Part shown: one piece after another, positions 7,041-15,593 of the stretch
Layout: each line of letters begins with the position of its first letter
Numbering within the stretch: position 1 is the stretch's first letter
Assembly: GCA_910577205.1 (NCBI GenBank)
Contig: CAJTMA010000005.1
Location: forward strand, 22,031 to 86,030
Direction of reading: 5' to 3'
Source: an uncultured Alphaproteobacteria bacterium
Lineage (GTDB): Bacteria; Pseudomonadota; Alphaproteobacteria; RF32; CAG-239
DNA: 64,000 nucleotides
Notes under the pieces: model-generated
What the model was told of the DNA's origin: nothing
Database searches by the model: none
What the model saw: the letters and a program-made list of their open reading frames with translations, nothing else
Position numbers and translations under genes: made by a program

Positions 7041-7313
7041 TTAGTTAACAGAGTCAACCAATACTTTACCAGCTTTGAATTTCGGCTGATTGCGAGCCGG
7101 AATGTTGATGGTTTGGCCAGTGCGAGGATTGCGGCCGGTGGTAGCAGAACGTTTAGAAACGGCAAAAGTACCAAAACCAACCAGGCGAACTTCGTCACCA
7201 GATTTCAGAGCAGAAGAGATAGAAGCTACAAAAGCGTCAACAGCTTTAGCTGCGTCAGTTTTTGTTAAGCCAGTTTCGTTAGCAATGCTAGAAATGAGTT
7301 CATTTTTATTCAC
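7041..7313 (-). CDS. hupB: DNA-binding protein HU
   Basis: 90 residues, exact HU length. N-terminal MNKNELISSIANETGLTKTD and the DNA-contacting arm with G-R-N-P-R-T-G-Q and the I-P-A-R-N-Q-P-K-F-K-A-G-K motif are all present. It is a small homodimeric histone-like protein that bends and compacts DNA. It lies immediately downstream of lon in the same direction, with its own terminators, as usual in this class. A GAGGGAG-type ribosome binding site precedes the start. Confidence 0.97.
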   Translation of the reverse strand: MNKNELISSIANETGLTKTDAAKAVDAFVASISSALKSGDEVRLVGFGTFAVSKRSATTGRNPRTGQTINIPARNQPKFKAGKVLVDSVN

Positions 7314-7614
7314 GGTGAGGACTCCCTCTAATTATAAGTTATAAACCAATATAACAGCACATCGCTGCTATGCGAAAATTTAAGCCTGAAAAATTTTTCA
7401 AGTCAAACGAAAACAAGGCCTTACACCCAGAAAAACCATATTTTCCTCTATTTTTTGATATTTTATACCCCAAATTTAATAAATTTATGCACTTATTCAC
7501 AGCTAAACCGCAGTCAGCAACCATTTCCGCCGATTCTGAATCTCCAAAAAACGAGTCTGCTCCATAACAAAAACCCGGAGTCTGAACCCCGGGCTTTTGT
7601 GTTGAAAGACATAA
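7314..7614. other. lon-hupB intergenic region, no gene supported
   Basis: The 300 bases hold the lon terminator (7568-7597) and, presumably, the hupB promoter. Short frames of about 60 codons occur on both strands but have no ribosome binding sites or recognisable products. Confidence 0.6.
7568..7597 (-). terminator. terminator after lon
   Basis: CCCGG (7574-7578) and CCGGG (7589-7593) form the stem, followed on the minus strand by TTTTTGTT, 18 bases past the lon stop. Confidence 0.72.
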
Positions 7615-9960
7615 TTATTTTTTGGCCTTTTCTTTAGCAGGCTTCTTTTTATCAGCCAAAGCTATCTTTAAGACTTCCGACACTTCTGATACAGGAATGA
7701 TTTTCATGCCTTCTTTGACATTATCGGGAATCTCTGCCAAATCTTTCTCATTTTCTTTGGGAATAATCACAGTCTTAATCCCACCACGCAGAGCAGAAAG
7801 CAGCTTTTCCTTTAATCCGCCAATCGGCAGAACCCGTCCTTGCAGTGTAATTTCCCCGGTCATAGCCACATCTTTGCGCACCGGTGTTTTAGTCAATACC
7901 GACACCAGTGTGGTATACATTGCAATACCTGCGGATGGCCCGTCTTTCGGTGTAGCTCCCTCCGGCACATGGATATGGATATCCGTCTTCTCAAAAACTT
8001 CAGGATTAATCCCCAAATCTTTAGAATGAGCGCGAACCACAGAATAAGCTGTTTCAATAGATTCTTTCATCACTTCGCCCAGCTTACCTGTCTGTGTGAT
8101 TTTGCCTTTGCCCGGCATATCCACCGCTTCAATAAACAAGATATCGCCGCCGACTTCAGTCCACGCTAACCCGGTTGTTACCCCGATATGATCCTGCTGT
8201 TCGGCCTCGCCAAAGCTGTAACGTTTGATACCGAGATATTTGTCCAGGTTTTTGGCGTTAACTTCCAGCTGCTTCTTTTGACCTTTAGACAGCAAAATTT
8301 CTTTAACAGCCTTACGGGCAATCGTAGATAATTCCCGCTCCAGATTACGCACACCGGCTTCTCTGGTATAATAGCGGATAATATCGCGAATAGCTTCCTC
8401 TTTAATGGTCAGCTCATCTTTTTTAACAGCATTCTCAGCAAAAATCTTCGGTATCAAATGCCGCTTGGCAATCTCAATCTTCTCATCTTCGGTATAACCG
8501 GACAAGCGGATAATCTCCATACGGTCCAGCAACGGCCGCGGCATATCCAACGAATTGGCGGTTGTCACAAACATCACATCCGACAAATCATAATCAACTT
8601 CCAGATAATGGTCATTGAAACAGGTGTTTTGTTCCGGATCTAACACTTCCAAAAGCGCAGAACTCGGATCACCACGCCAGTCATTACCCAGCTTGTCGAT
8701 TTCATCCAGCAAAAACAGCGGATTGGATGTCCCGGCTTTTTTCATACCTTTAATCATCTTACCTGGCATAGAGCCGATATATGTCCGACGATGTCCGCGA
8801 ATTTCCGCTTCATCTCGCATACCTCCCAACGAAGTGCGCACAAAACTGCGCCCGGTTGCTTTGGCAATAGATTTACCAAGAGAAGTCTTACCCACGCCCG
8901 GAGGCCCGACTAAGCACAAAATCGGCCCTTTGACCTTATCCGCACGGGCTTGCACAGCCAAATACTCAACAATGCGTTCTTTGACTTTATCCAAACCATA
9001 ATGGTCTTTTTCCAAAACTTCCATTGCTTTGGAAATATCTTTATTGACCTTGGAACGTTTTTTCCAAGGAATATCCAACAACCAATCCAGATAGTTGCGA
9101 ATGACTGTTGCCTCTGACGACATACCGCTCATATTTTTGAGCTTTTTCACTTCAGCCAGAGCTTTGTCTTTTGCCTCTTTAGAAAGTTTTGTTTTCTCAA
9201 TTCTGGCCAGATAATCGCTGATTTCGCCTTCTTCGTCATTATCGCCGAGTTCTTTCTGAATAGCTTTCATTTGCTCGTTCAGGTAATATTCTTTCTGGCT
9301 TTTTTCCATCTGCTTTTTGACGCGGGTTTTAATTTTATTTTCCACTTCAAGCAATGTCAGTTCCGTATCCATAAAACCAAGGATTTTCTCAAAACGTTCC
9401 TTTAGTGTCCGCCCTTCCAGCAAAGCCTGTTTGTCATTGATTTTCAGAGCCAAATGCGAAGCTATCGTATCAGCCAGCTTGCTGTTGTCTTCAATCTGAT
9501 TAACCGAAACCAACACTTCCGGCGGAGTCTTTTTTGACAGTTTGACATATTCTTCAAACTGCGACAAAACCGCGCGAACAAGCGCTTCCAATTCCGTATC
9601 GTTTTCCACCGCGTCTGGAAGGATTTCGGCCTGAACTTCCATATAATCAGGATTTTTAAGGAATTTGGTAATTTTAACCCGTTCCATACCTTCAATCAAA
9701 ACTTTAACAGTACCGTCCGGCAGTTTTAACATTTGCAAAACAGTGCCCACAGTCCCCACATGAAACACATCATCAGATGTCGGGTCTTCCGTTGCCGCAT
9801 TTTTCTGAGTCGCCAGAATAATGTTTTGATCTTTATCAACCACGTCCTGCAACGCGCGGATAGACTTCTCGCGCCCGACAAACAGCGGCACAATCATTTT
9901 CGGATAAACCACAATGTCACGAAGCGGAAGTACCGGATAGGTGTTTTTCTTACCAGCCAT
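7615..9960 (-). CDS. lon: ATP-dependent protease Lon
   Basis: 781 residues, normal for LonA. In order: substrate-binding N-domain (starts MAGKKNTYPVLPLRDIVVYP), coiled-coil, AAA+ module with Walker A G-P-P-G-V-G-K-T near residue 351 and Walker B F-L-L-D-E-I-D-K, and the protease domain with catalytic serine in P-K-D-G-P-S-A-G near 675 and lysine in G-G-L-K-E-K near 717. A short Lys-rich tail (KKKPAKEKAKK) ends the protein. Lon degrades misfolded and regulatory proteins in the cytoplasm. clpX/clpP normally sit just upstream; here they are about 5.6 kb away with unrelated genes in between. Confidence 0.98.
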   Translation of the reverse strand: MAGKKNTYPVLPLRDIVVYPKMIVPLFVGREKSIRALQDVVDKDQNIILATQKNAATEDPTSDDVFHVGTVGTVLQMLKLPDGTVKVLIEGMERVKITKFLKNPDYMEVQAEILPDAVENDTELEALVRAVLSQFEEYVKLSKKTPPEVLVSVNQIEDNSKLADTIASHLALKINDKQALLEGRTLKERFEKILGFMDTELTLLEVENKIKTRVKKQMEKSQKEYYLNEQMKAIQKELGDNDEEGEISDYLARIEKTKLSKEAKDKALAEVKKLKNMSGMSSEATVIRNYLDWLLDIPWKKRSKVNKDISKAMEVLEKDHYGLDKVKERIVEYLAVQARADKVKGPILCLVGPPGVGKTSLGKSIAKATGRSFVRTSLGGMRDEAEIRGHRRTYIGSMPGKMIKGMKKAGTSNPLFLLDEIDKLGNDWRGDPSSALLEVLDPEQNTCFNDHYLEVDYDLSDVMFVTTANSLDMPRPLLDRMEIIRLSGYTEDEKIEIAKRHLIPKIFAENAVKKDELTIKEEAIRDIIRYYTREAGVRNLERELSTIARKAVKEILLSKGQKKQLEVNAKNLDKYLGIKRYSFGEAEQQDHIGVTTGLAWTEVGGDILFIEAVDMPGKGKITQTGKLGEVMKESIETAYSVVRAHSKDLGINPEVFEKTDIHIHVPEGATPKDGPSAGIAMYTTLVSVLTKTPVRKDVAMTGEITLQGRVLPIGGLKEKLLSALRGGIKTVIIPKENEKDLAEIPDNVKEGMKIIPVSEVSEVLKIALADKKKPAKEKAKK

Positions 9961-10245
9961 TTCAAATCCTCACATGTTATCTGTTACTGTGTTATATATA
10001 AGGAAACTTTATCCAAACGACAATAGACGGTCATGGAAATATATAAAACTTTTTGCATATTTCCTTTCCCGCGGCAATGATTAAAAGCTTTAATCCACAG
10101 CGACATCTCAAATCAACCTCCCTGCCCGGCAATTTATCAACCGCTGTGGGGAACTCATTCTTGTTATTTAAATTTAAAAATAATAATATATTATCAAAAT
10201 TAATTATGAAATTCGAATTAAGCTAAAAATCCGGAGAATTTTTTT
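9961..10245. other. divergent intergenic region lon / fliN
   Basis: 285 AT-rich bases between lon (minus) and fliN (plus). They must hold both promoters; no clear TTGACA/TATAAT pair or gene is evident. Confidence 0.5.
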
Positions 10246-10503
10246 ATGCCTTTCAAAAAACATTCTGCTTCCGGCGATGAAATCACCGTCGACATCTCGG
10301 TAACGCTCGGCACAGCCGACCTGCGCGTCCAACAGCTGTTAAAACTTGGGCGCGGCGCAGTGGTTGAACTTGACCGCGATGTTAATGACTATGTTGACAT
10401 CTACGCCAATAACATCCTTATCGGACACGGCGAAGTAGTCATCACTGAAAACGAAACCATCGGTATTTCCATTACGGACATTGTCAAAAAATCACAAAGA
10501 TAA
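10246..10503 (+). CDS. fliN: flagellar motor switch protein FliN
   Basis: 85 residues consisting of one SpoA (FliMN C-terminal) domain: V-D-I-S-V-T-L-G-T-A-D-L-R-V-Q-Q-L-L-K-L-G-R-G-A-V-V-E-L-D, then V-D-I-Y-A-N-N-I-L-I-G-H-G-E-V-V. FliN forms the C-ring of the flagellar switch with FliM and FliG and docks export substrates. A CCGGAG ribosome binding site precedes the ATG. No other flagellar gene is adjacent; it is followed within 4 bases by lipid A genes, an unusual operon partner. A type III secretion SpoA protein would be the alternative. Confidence 0.85.
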   Translation: MPFKKHSASGDEITVDISVTLGTADLRVQQLLKLGRGAVVELDRDVNDYVDIYANNILIGHGEVVITENETIGISITDIVKKSQR

Positions 10504-10507
10504 GCCT

Positions 10508-11269
10508 ATGCCTTTACGCAAAAAATGCAAAAAGATTATGAGAAAACTGCTGCAATCGCGGTTTGTACTATCTGTCATCAGCCAGCTCATCTATTGGTAC
10601 GCTTGTTTTGTCGGCAAAACCACCCGCTGGCAGACCAAAGGCGTTGAAGAACTCTATAAAGTCTGGGAAAAAGAAGGAAGCTTCATTTTCATCGGCTGGC
10701 ACGGACGCGCCATGATGCTCCCCTATTTCTGGAACAAATCCCACCCGATGAACGCGCTGGTTTCTCTGCACCACGACGGCCGCATTATTGCCGGCCTGCT
10801 TGAAAGATTCGGCATGGGAACAATTGGCGGCTCCAGCACCGAAAACGGTAAAAACGCCGCTTTAGAACTCATGCGCTACCTGCAAAAAGGCGAAGCCATT
10901 GCCATTATTCCCGACGGCCCGAAAGGTCCGAATATGACTCTCAGCCGCTCGGCAGTATATTATGCGCAAAAATCAGGAAAACCGATTATGGGCGCAACCT
11001 ACAGCATCGCCGGCTCTAAAATAATTGATAAAAGCTGGGACAAGATGATGCTGCCCAAACCTTTCTCCCGCGGTTGCTATTTTGTTACCGAAGCTTTTTA
11101 CATTCCAGCTGATGCTGATGAGCAACAACTGGAAGAACATCGCCAAAAAATCGAAAATGCCCTCAACCAATTAACTTGGGAAGCCGACAAGGCCATGGGC
11201 ATTCCCCGCATCACTCCCGGCAGCGTTGCCCGCAAACGCCACGTTGCTGCCCCTGACGAAAAGCTCTGA
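10508..11269 (+). CDS. DUF374 lysophospholipid/lipid A acyltransferase (LpxJ-like)
   Basis: 253 residues from the ATG at 10508; a TTG at 10481 is possible but would overlap fliN. It has one N-terminal hydrophobic helix and acyltransferase motifs H-G-R-A-M-M near residue 67 and I-P-D-G-P-K-G-P near 135. This is the DUF374 branch of the LPLAT superfamily. In Campylobacterota a DUF374 protein (LpxJ) adds a secondary acyl chain to Kdo2-lipid A. Here the gene lies directly before waaA (2-base gap) and lpxK, supporting a lipid A secondary acyltransferase at the inner membrane. The exact acyl position is unknown. Confidence 0.82.
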   Translation: MPLRKKCKKIMRKLLQSRFVLSVISQLIYWYACFVGKTTRWQTKGVEELYKVWEKEGSFIFIGWHGRAMMLPYFWNKSHPMNALVSLHHDGRIIAGLLERFGMGTIGGSSTENGKNAALELMRYLQKGEAIAIIPDGPKGPNMTLSRSAVYYAQKSGKPIMGATYSIAGSKIIDKSWDKMMLPKPFSRGCYFVTEAFYIPADADEQQLEEHRQKIENALNQLTWEADKAMGIPRITPGSVARKRHVAAPDEKL

Positions 11270-11271
11270 CT

Positions 11272-12537
11272 ATGTTTATACGCATATATAATACTCTTAT
11301 CAGTATCCTTTACCCACTGGTTATTAAACGCTATATCAAAAAACGCCAGGAAAAAGGGAAAGAAGATGTCAAACGTTTTCACGAACGTGTAGGCCGTCCG
11401 CAGTTAAAACGCCCTGACGGCAGGCTGATTTGGTTTCATGGCGCATCTGTTGGTGAGTCTGTATCTATGCTGCCGCTGATTAACCGCCTATTGGAAACCT
11501 ATGCCGATTTACATATCATGGTCACCACCGGCACAACCACCTCGGCTGATCTAATGTCCAAGCGACTGCCGGAAAGAGCATTCCACCAATATCTACCCAT
11601 AGATAACCCGTTCTTCACCTCCCGCTTTATCCGCCACTGGCATCCGGATTTGGTTTTGTGGTTTGAATCTGATTTCTGGCCGGCCATGCTGTCTTCAATC
11701 AAAAGCAAAAACATTCCTTTGATTTTAGTCAACGGCCGTATTTCTAACAAATCATTCAAACGCTGGCAGCAATTTGACTTTATCAGCAGAGAACTGCTTG
11801 GCTGTTTTACATTTTGCCTCGGACAATCCGAAGAAGATGCATACAGGCTGCGGGTTTTGGGGGCAAAAGATTCCATGTGCCTTGGCAACCTCAAATTTGC
11901 CGGCCTGCCCCTGCCTATTGACGAAATTAAAAAGACTGAAATTGCAACACGAATTGGCAGCCGTCCGGTTTGGTGTGTCAGTTCTACCCATGATGATGAA
12001 GAATACAAAATCGGACGTTTCTTAAAAAAACTCGGCGAAACCGTCCCCGGGCTGCTTACCATAATCGCCCCGCGCCATCCCAACCGCGGCGCGGACATTA
12101 AACAAAAACTGGAAGAAGCATACGGCTTAAATACAGCTTTACGCTCTGCCGGAGAACCGATTACAGACAACACAGAAGTATACATTGCCGATACTATCGG
12201 CGAAATCGGACTTTGGTACGACTTATGCCCGCTGGTATTTATCGGCGGATCACTTATCCCTCACGGCGGACAAAACTTTATGGAACCGTCCAGAATGCGT
12301 GACGCGGTGGTTGTCGGCCCTCATATGCACAACTTTACCGAAGCCCTAAACCGTGCCAAAAAAGCGGATGCAATTATGCAGGTTAACGATGTTCTGGAAT
12401 TAGAAGAACTGGTAACCTCCCTGTTGACAAATAAAGAACTCCTGGAAGCAAAACGCAGCTTAGCCTATAATTGGGCCGCAGGAGAAGCTAAAGTTCTGGA
12501 CGGTATCGTTGAAAAAGTGAAAGGCTTTATTGACTAA
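11272..12537 (+). CDS. waaA: 3-deoxy-D-manno-octulosonic acid (Kdo) transferase
   Basis: 421 residues. It has an N-terminal membrane anchor, then G-R-P-Q-x-K-R-P-D-G-R-L-I-W-F-H-G-A-S-V-G-E with the catalytic glutamate near residue 61. The C-terminal Rossmann half contains F-I-G-G-S-L-I-P-H-G-G-Q-N-F-M-E-P, the CMP-Kdo binding motif. WaaA (KdtA) transfers Kdo from CMP-Kdo to lipid IVA on the cytoplasmic face of the inner membrane. It is co-transcribed with the DUF374 gene before it and lpxK after it (TAATG overlap). Whether it adds one or two Kdo residues cannot be read from sequence. Confidence 0.95.
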   Translation: MFIRIYNTLISILYPLVIKRYIKKRQEKGKEDVKRFHERVGRPQLKRPDGRLIWFHGASVGESVSMLPLINRLLETYADLHIMVTTGTTTSADLMSKRLPERAFHQYLPIDNPFFTSRFIRHWHPDLVLWFESDFWPAMLSSIKSKNIPLILVNGRISNKSFKRWQQFDFISRELLGCFTFCLGQSEEDAYRLRVLGAKDSMCLGNLKFAGLPLPIDEIKKTEIATRIGSRPVWCVSSTHDDEEYKIGRFLKKLGETVPGLLTIIAPRHPNRGADIKQKLEEAYGLNTALRSAGEPITDNTEVYIADTIGEIGLWYDLCPLVFIGGSLIPHGGQNFMEPSRMRDAVVVGPHMHNFTEALNRAKKADAIMQVNDVLELEELVTSLLTNKELLEAKRSLAYNWAAGEAKVLDGIVEKVKGFID

Positions 12538-13505
12538 TGAAAACGCCCTCATTTTGGTCTCGCCGCAACTTAACCGCTACCCTGCTTTCTCCGCTTGGCT
12601 GCTTATATGCTTTAGCAACCCGCGTCAATTTGGCTTTACACAAACCCCATAAAGTAAATACTCCGGTTCTTTGCATCGGGAATTTAACCGCTGGCGGAAC
12701 AGGAAAAACGCCGACAGCCGTTTCAATCGCCAAAATAATGCAGCAAAACAACCAAAATCCGCATTTTGTTTCTCGGGGTTACGGCGGCACATTGCATAAT
12801 GTTATTGTAGATATGCAACAGCATACGCCGCAGCAAGTCGGCGATGAACCTTTACTGCTTGCCCGACAAGCCCCGACAGTCGTTTCCCCGGATAGATATT
12901 TGGGAGCGCAAATTGCTGAAAATGCCGGTGCGGATATCATCATTATGGATGACGGCTTCCAAAACCCCAAGCTCCATAAAGATTTATCTTTTTTGGTCTT
13001 TGACGGCGGATTCGGATATGGCAATGGCCGGTGTATTCCGGCAGGACCTCTGCGCGAAAGCTTATCAGCAGGATTAAAGAGAGCTGATGCGATTATTATC
13101 ATCGGAGAAGATAAACATAATCTGGCTTCCAAATTTAATCTGCCTGTTTTTCAGGGAAACATTGTTCCGACTACCCCTGTGTTTGAAGAACGAAAAGCTA
13201 TTGCTTTCGCCGGCATCGGCCGCCCGGAAAAATTTTATCAGTCTTTGCGTGAATTAAACTTTGAGCTTGTTGAAACGATTGACTTTCCTGATCATCATTA
13301 TTATAGCGAACAAGAACTGAATGAATTGATTAGTAAAGCACAGGAAAAATCCTGCATTTTGATAACCACAGCCAAAGATATGGTAAAAATTCCGGCAGCC
13401 CTGCGTCCCAAATTTAAGGTCTTGGAAATCGAAGTCAAATGGAACAATGAAACTGAATTGGCAAATTTCATTAATCAGAAACTATTTACTTCTATCCACT
13501 CATAA
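12537..13505 (+). CDS. lpxK: tetraacyldisaccharide 4'-kinase
   Basis: 322 residues. The P-loop G-N-L-T-A-G-G-T-G-K-T-P lies near residues 47-58 and the second motif D-D-G-F-Q-N near 141, as in LpxK, a membrane-associated kinase that phosphorylates the 4' position of the lipid A disaccharide. The N-terminus P-S-F-W-S-R-R-N-L is the usual amphipathic membrane helix. Its start codon overlaps the waaA stop by one base, so translation is coupled. It is the last gene of the unit; the repeat array follows 3 bases after its stop and may act as the 3' end. Confidence 0.95.
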   Translation: MKTPSFWSRRNLTATLLSPLGCLYALATRVNLALHKPHKVNTPVLCIGNLTAGGTGKTPTAVSIAKIMQQNNQNPHFVSRGYGGTLHNVIVDMQQHTPQQVGDEPLLLARQAPTVVSPDRYLGAQIAENAGADIIIMDDGFQNPKLHKDLSFLVFDGGFGYGNGRCIPAGPLRESLSAGLKRADAIIIIGEDKHNLASKFNLPVFQGNIVPTTPVFEERKAIAFAGIGRPEKFYQSLRELNFELVETIDFPDHHYYSEQELNELISKAQEKSCILITTAKDMVKIPAALRPKFKVLEIEVKWNNETELANFINQKLFTSIHS

Positions 13506-13507
13506 AC

Positions 13508-13978
13508 TAAAATTTGATAAAAGCCTGTGCTGCGACGTTGTTTTTGAGCAACGTGTACAACAAACCTGTAAATTTGATAAACACCCCTGCTGCGACCTCC
13601 TTTGAGAGCGACGTGTACAACTAGCTACACGAGCGAGCAAAGAACTAGCACGAGGGGCTTCTTAAATTAAAAACTTGATAAAGGCCTGTGCTGCGACGTT
13701 GTTTTGAGCGACGTGTACAACAAACCTGTAAGTTTGATAAACACCCTCGCACACCATCTTTCCCCAAATTAAAAACTTGATAAAGGCTTGTGCTGCGACG
13801 TTGTTTTTGAACGACGTGTACAACAAACCTGTAAATTTGATAAACACCCTCACATACCATCTTTCCCCAAATTTAAAACTTGATAAAGGCTTGTGCTGCG
13901 ACATTGTTTTTGAGCGATGTGTACAACCAGTTACACGAGCGATAAAACAACTAGCATGACAAGCCTTTTGCAAGTTTT
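13508..13978. repeat. tandem array of a ~100-bp palindromic repeat (family A)
   Basis: Four to five copies with a period of about 102 bases share the core TTGATAAAGGCYTGTGCTGC, then a GTTGTTTTTGAGCGACGTG block, then TACAAC. The last copy (13875-13978) is complete: its ends AAAACTTG and CAAGTTTT are inverted complements, and AGGCTTGT/ACAAGCCT and GTGTA/TACAC form inner pairs. Earlier copies are truncated or fused. A second locus with the same core is at 35893-36000. No coding function is seen; it sits between the 3' ends of lpxK and the aldo/keto reductase gene. Confidence 0.82.
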
Positions 13979-13985
13979 ACCCATT

Positions 13986-14912
13986 TTATTCGAAGATGGA
14001 AGAAACCGTATACCCTCCTCTGGCAAAAACACCACCGTCAATAAAACGATGTCCGTTATCCAGAGCGGCAATTTTTTTCATATCTTCTTCATCCAATTCA
14101 ACGGCGGTGGACGCAAAATTCTCTTGCAGGCGTTCATCATGAATAGTCTTCGGAATAACCGTAACGCCACGATTTAACTGCCATGCAAGCAAAACCTGCG
14201 CAGAAGTAGCTTTCAGGCGGCCGGCAATTTCCATAATTGTTTCATTCTGGAACAAATTTTCTTCGCAGTTGTGATGGTCTGACCCCAAGGGGGAATAAGC
14301 TGTCAGCACAATCATATTTTTACGGCAAAAATCCAACAATTCGTTCTGCTGTAACAACGGATGCGATTCTACTTGGTTAACCGCCGGAGTAATCTGCGCT
14401 TTTTCCATCAATTCCGCCAGACGCTTAGGACCAAAATTCGAAACACCGATAGAACGAACCAAACCTTGTTGTTGAGCTTTTTCCATTTCTGCCCAGGTCA
14501 AATCCAGAGGCATCTCGGACAGCGGTATCATATCGCTGTCTTTCTGCGGCATAATTGTTCCCCGCTGCTGAGCAACCGGCCAATGAATCAGATACATATC
14601 CAAATACTCCAGCTGCAAATCAGCCAATGTTTGCTTCAATGCCGGCAAAACAGCTTCCGGCGCATGGGAATCATTCCACAATTTGGAAGTAATAAACAGC
14701 TCTTCGCGCTTAATATCCCCTTCGGCAACGGCATCATGCAAAGCCTGGCCGATTTCTTTTTCGTTGCTGTAAATCGGCGCACAATCAATGTGGCGATATC
14801 CCAGCTTAATTGCCCAGCGCACAGCCTGATAAACTTCACCGGGTTCTGATTTCCAAGTCCCCAGCCCCATCATCGGCATTTCATAACCAGAATTTAATTT
14901 TACAGTTTTCAT
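13986..14912 (-). CDS. aldo/keto reductase
   Basis: 308 residues from the ATG at 14912, chosen because AAGGAG lies 6 bases upstream. It is a classical AKR barrel: G-L-G-T-W near residue 15, G-Y-R-H-I-D-C-A-P-I-Y with catalytic Asp and Tyr, T-S-K-L-W with the catalytic Lys, and L-I-H-W-P-V with the His. The signature R-S-I-G-V-S-N-F also fits. It is an NADPH-dependent carbonyl reductase, perhaps acting on methylglyoxal or 2,5-diketogluconate-type substrates; the substrate is unknown. It is a single gene ending against the repeat array. Confidence 0.93.
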   Translation of the reverse strand: MKTVKLNSGYEMPMMGLGTWKSEPGEVYQAVRWAIKLGYRHIDCAPIYSNEKEIGQALHDAVAEGDIKREELFITSKLWNDSHAPEAVLPALKQTLADLQLEYLDMYLIHWPVAQQRGTIMPQKDSDMIPLSEMPLDLTWAEMEKAQQQGLVRSIGVSNFGPKRLAELMEKAQITPAVNQVESHPLLQQNELLDFCRKNMIVLTAYSPLGSDHHNCEENLFQNETIMEIAGRLKATSAQVLLAWQLNRGVTVIPKTIHDERLQENFASTAVELDEEDMKKIAALDNGHRFIDGGVFARGGYTVSSIFE

Positions 14913-15055
14913 TTTTATCTCCTTGCCCAATATATACGACTACCCCATATATAATCCCTGACCGTTCAGGTTAAAGATTATCCCCTGCAAAAATTCTCTG
15001 CTGGAAATTTTCAACTGTTTTTCCTAAAATCAGAAAAAACATTGAAAGTTGCGCC

Positions 15056-15535
15056 ATGACCATAAAAATTGAATATTTTCCGGTTTATTATACTAAATTA
15101 TCCCACTACAGAGATACGGCTTGTAACCTGACCTATGCTACGCCGGATTCTGCCTGCTTCGACATTTGTGCAGCATTAACTGCTCCGGTGAGCATTGCCC
15201 CCGGCGAAAGGATTAAATGCCCGACCGGAATTAAAATAGCGCCGCAAAACCCGTTCTGGTGCAGAATTAACGGCCGCAGCGGCTTAGCTGCCAACCATGG
15301 GATTATTCCTGTCGGCGGCATTATTGATACCGACTACCGCGGTGAAATCATGGTCATCCTGCTGAATACTAATCCTTCCGGCGGCGAAACTTATACGGTT
15401 AATCCCGGAGATAAAATTGCCCAAGGCGAATTTCCGTTTCCCTATAAAGCCGACTTCCAGGAAATCAGCAATGAAGAATTTGACAAGCTGGCAACATCCC
15501 GCGGCAGCAATGGCTTCGGCTCTTCCGGCAGATAA
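15056..15535 (+). CDS. dut: deoxyuridine 5'-triphosphate nucleotidohydrolase
   Basis: 159 residues with all five trimeric dUTPase motifs: D-S-A-C-F-D-I-C-A (1), N-G-R-S-G-L-A (2), G-G-I-I-D-T-D-Y-R-G-E-I (3), P-G-D-K-I-A-Q-G-E-F (4) and R-G-S-N-G-F-G-S-S-G (5, which closes over the neighbouring active site). It hydrolyses dUTP to dUMP and keeps uracil out of DNA. The N-terminal 20 residues (IEYFPVYYTKLSHYRD) are longer than in E. coli Dut. It is a single gene convergent with clpX. Confidence 0.94.
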   Translation: MTIKIEYFPVYYTKLSHYRDTACNLTYATPDSACFDICAALTAPVSIAPGERIKCPTGIKIAPQNPFWCRINGRSGLAANHGIIPVGGIIDTDYRGEIMVILLNTNPSGGETYTVNPGDKIAQGEFPFPYKADFQEISNEEFDKLATSRGSNGFGSSGR

Positions 15536-15558
15536 ACTTTTCTCCCGTCCAAACCATA

Positions 15559-15590
15559 AAAAAAACTCCCGCAACTGCGGGAGTTTTTTT
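15559..15590. terminator. bidirectional terminator between dut and clpX
   Basis: ACTCCCGC and GCGGGAGT, 8-bp perfect stem with 4-base loop, A-run to the left and seven T to the right. Confidence 0.92.
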
Positions 15591-15593
15591 CAT

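Noticed and set aside
7370..7567. 65-codon frame in the lon-hupB gap
   Set aside because: No ribosome binding site, no recognisable product, overlaps a similar frame on the other strand.
13645..13973. Overlapping 70-100-codon frames with repeated peptide sequence in the repeat array
   Set aside because: Open only because the DNA is a tandem repeat; no ribosome binding site, and the peptides are translations of the palindrome.
13508..13978. CRISPR array
   Set aside because: Repeat units are about 100 bases with truncations and no unique 30-40-base spacers; no cas genes nearby.
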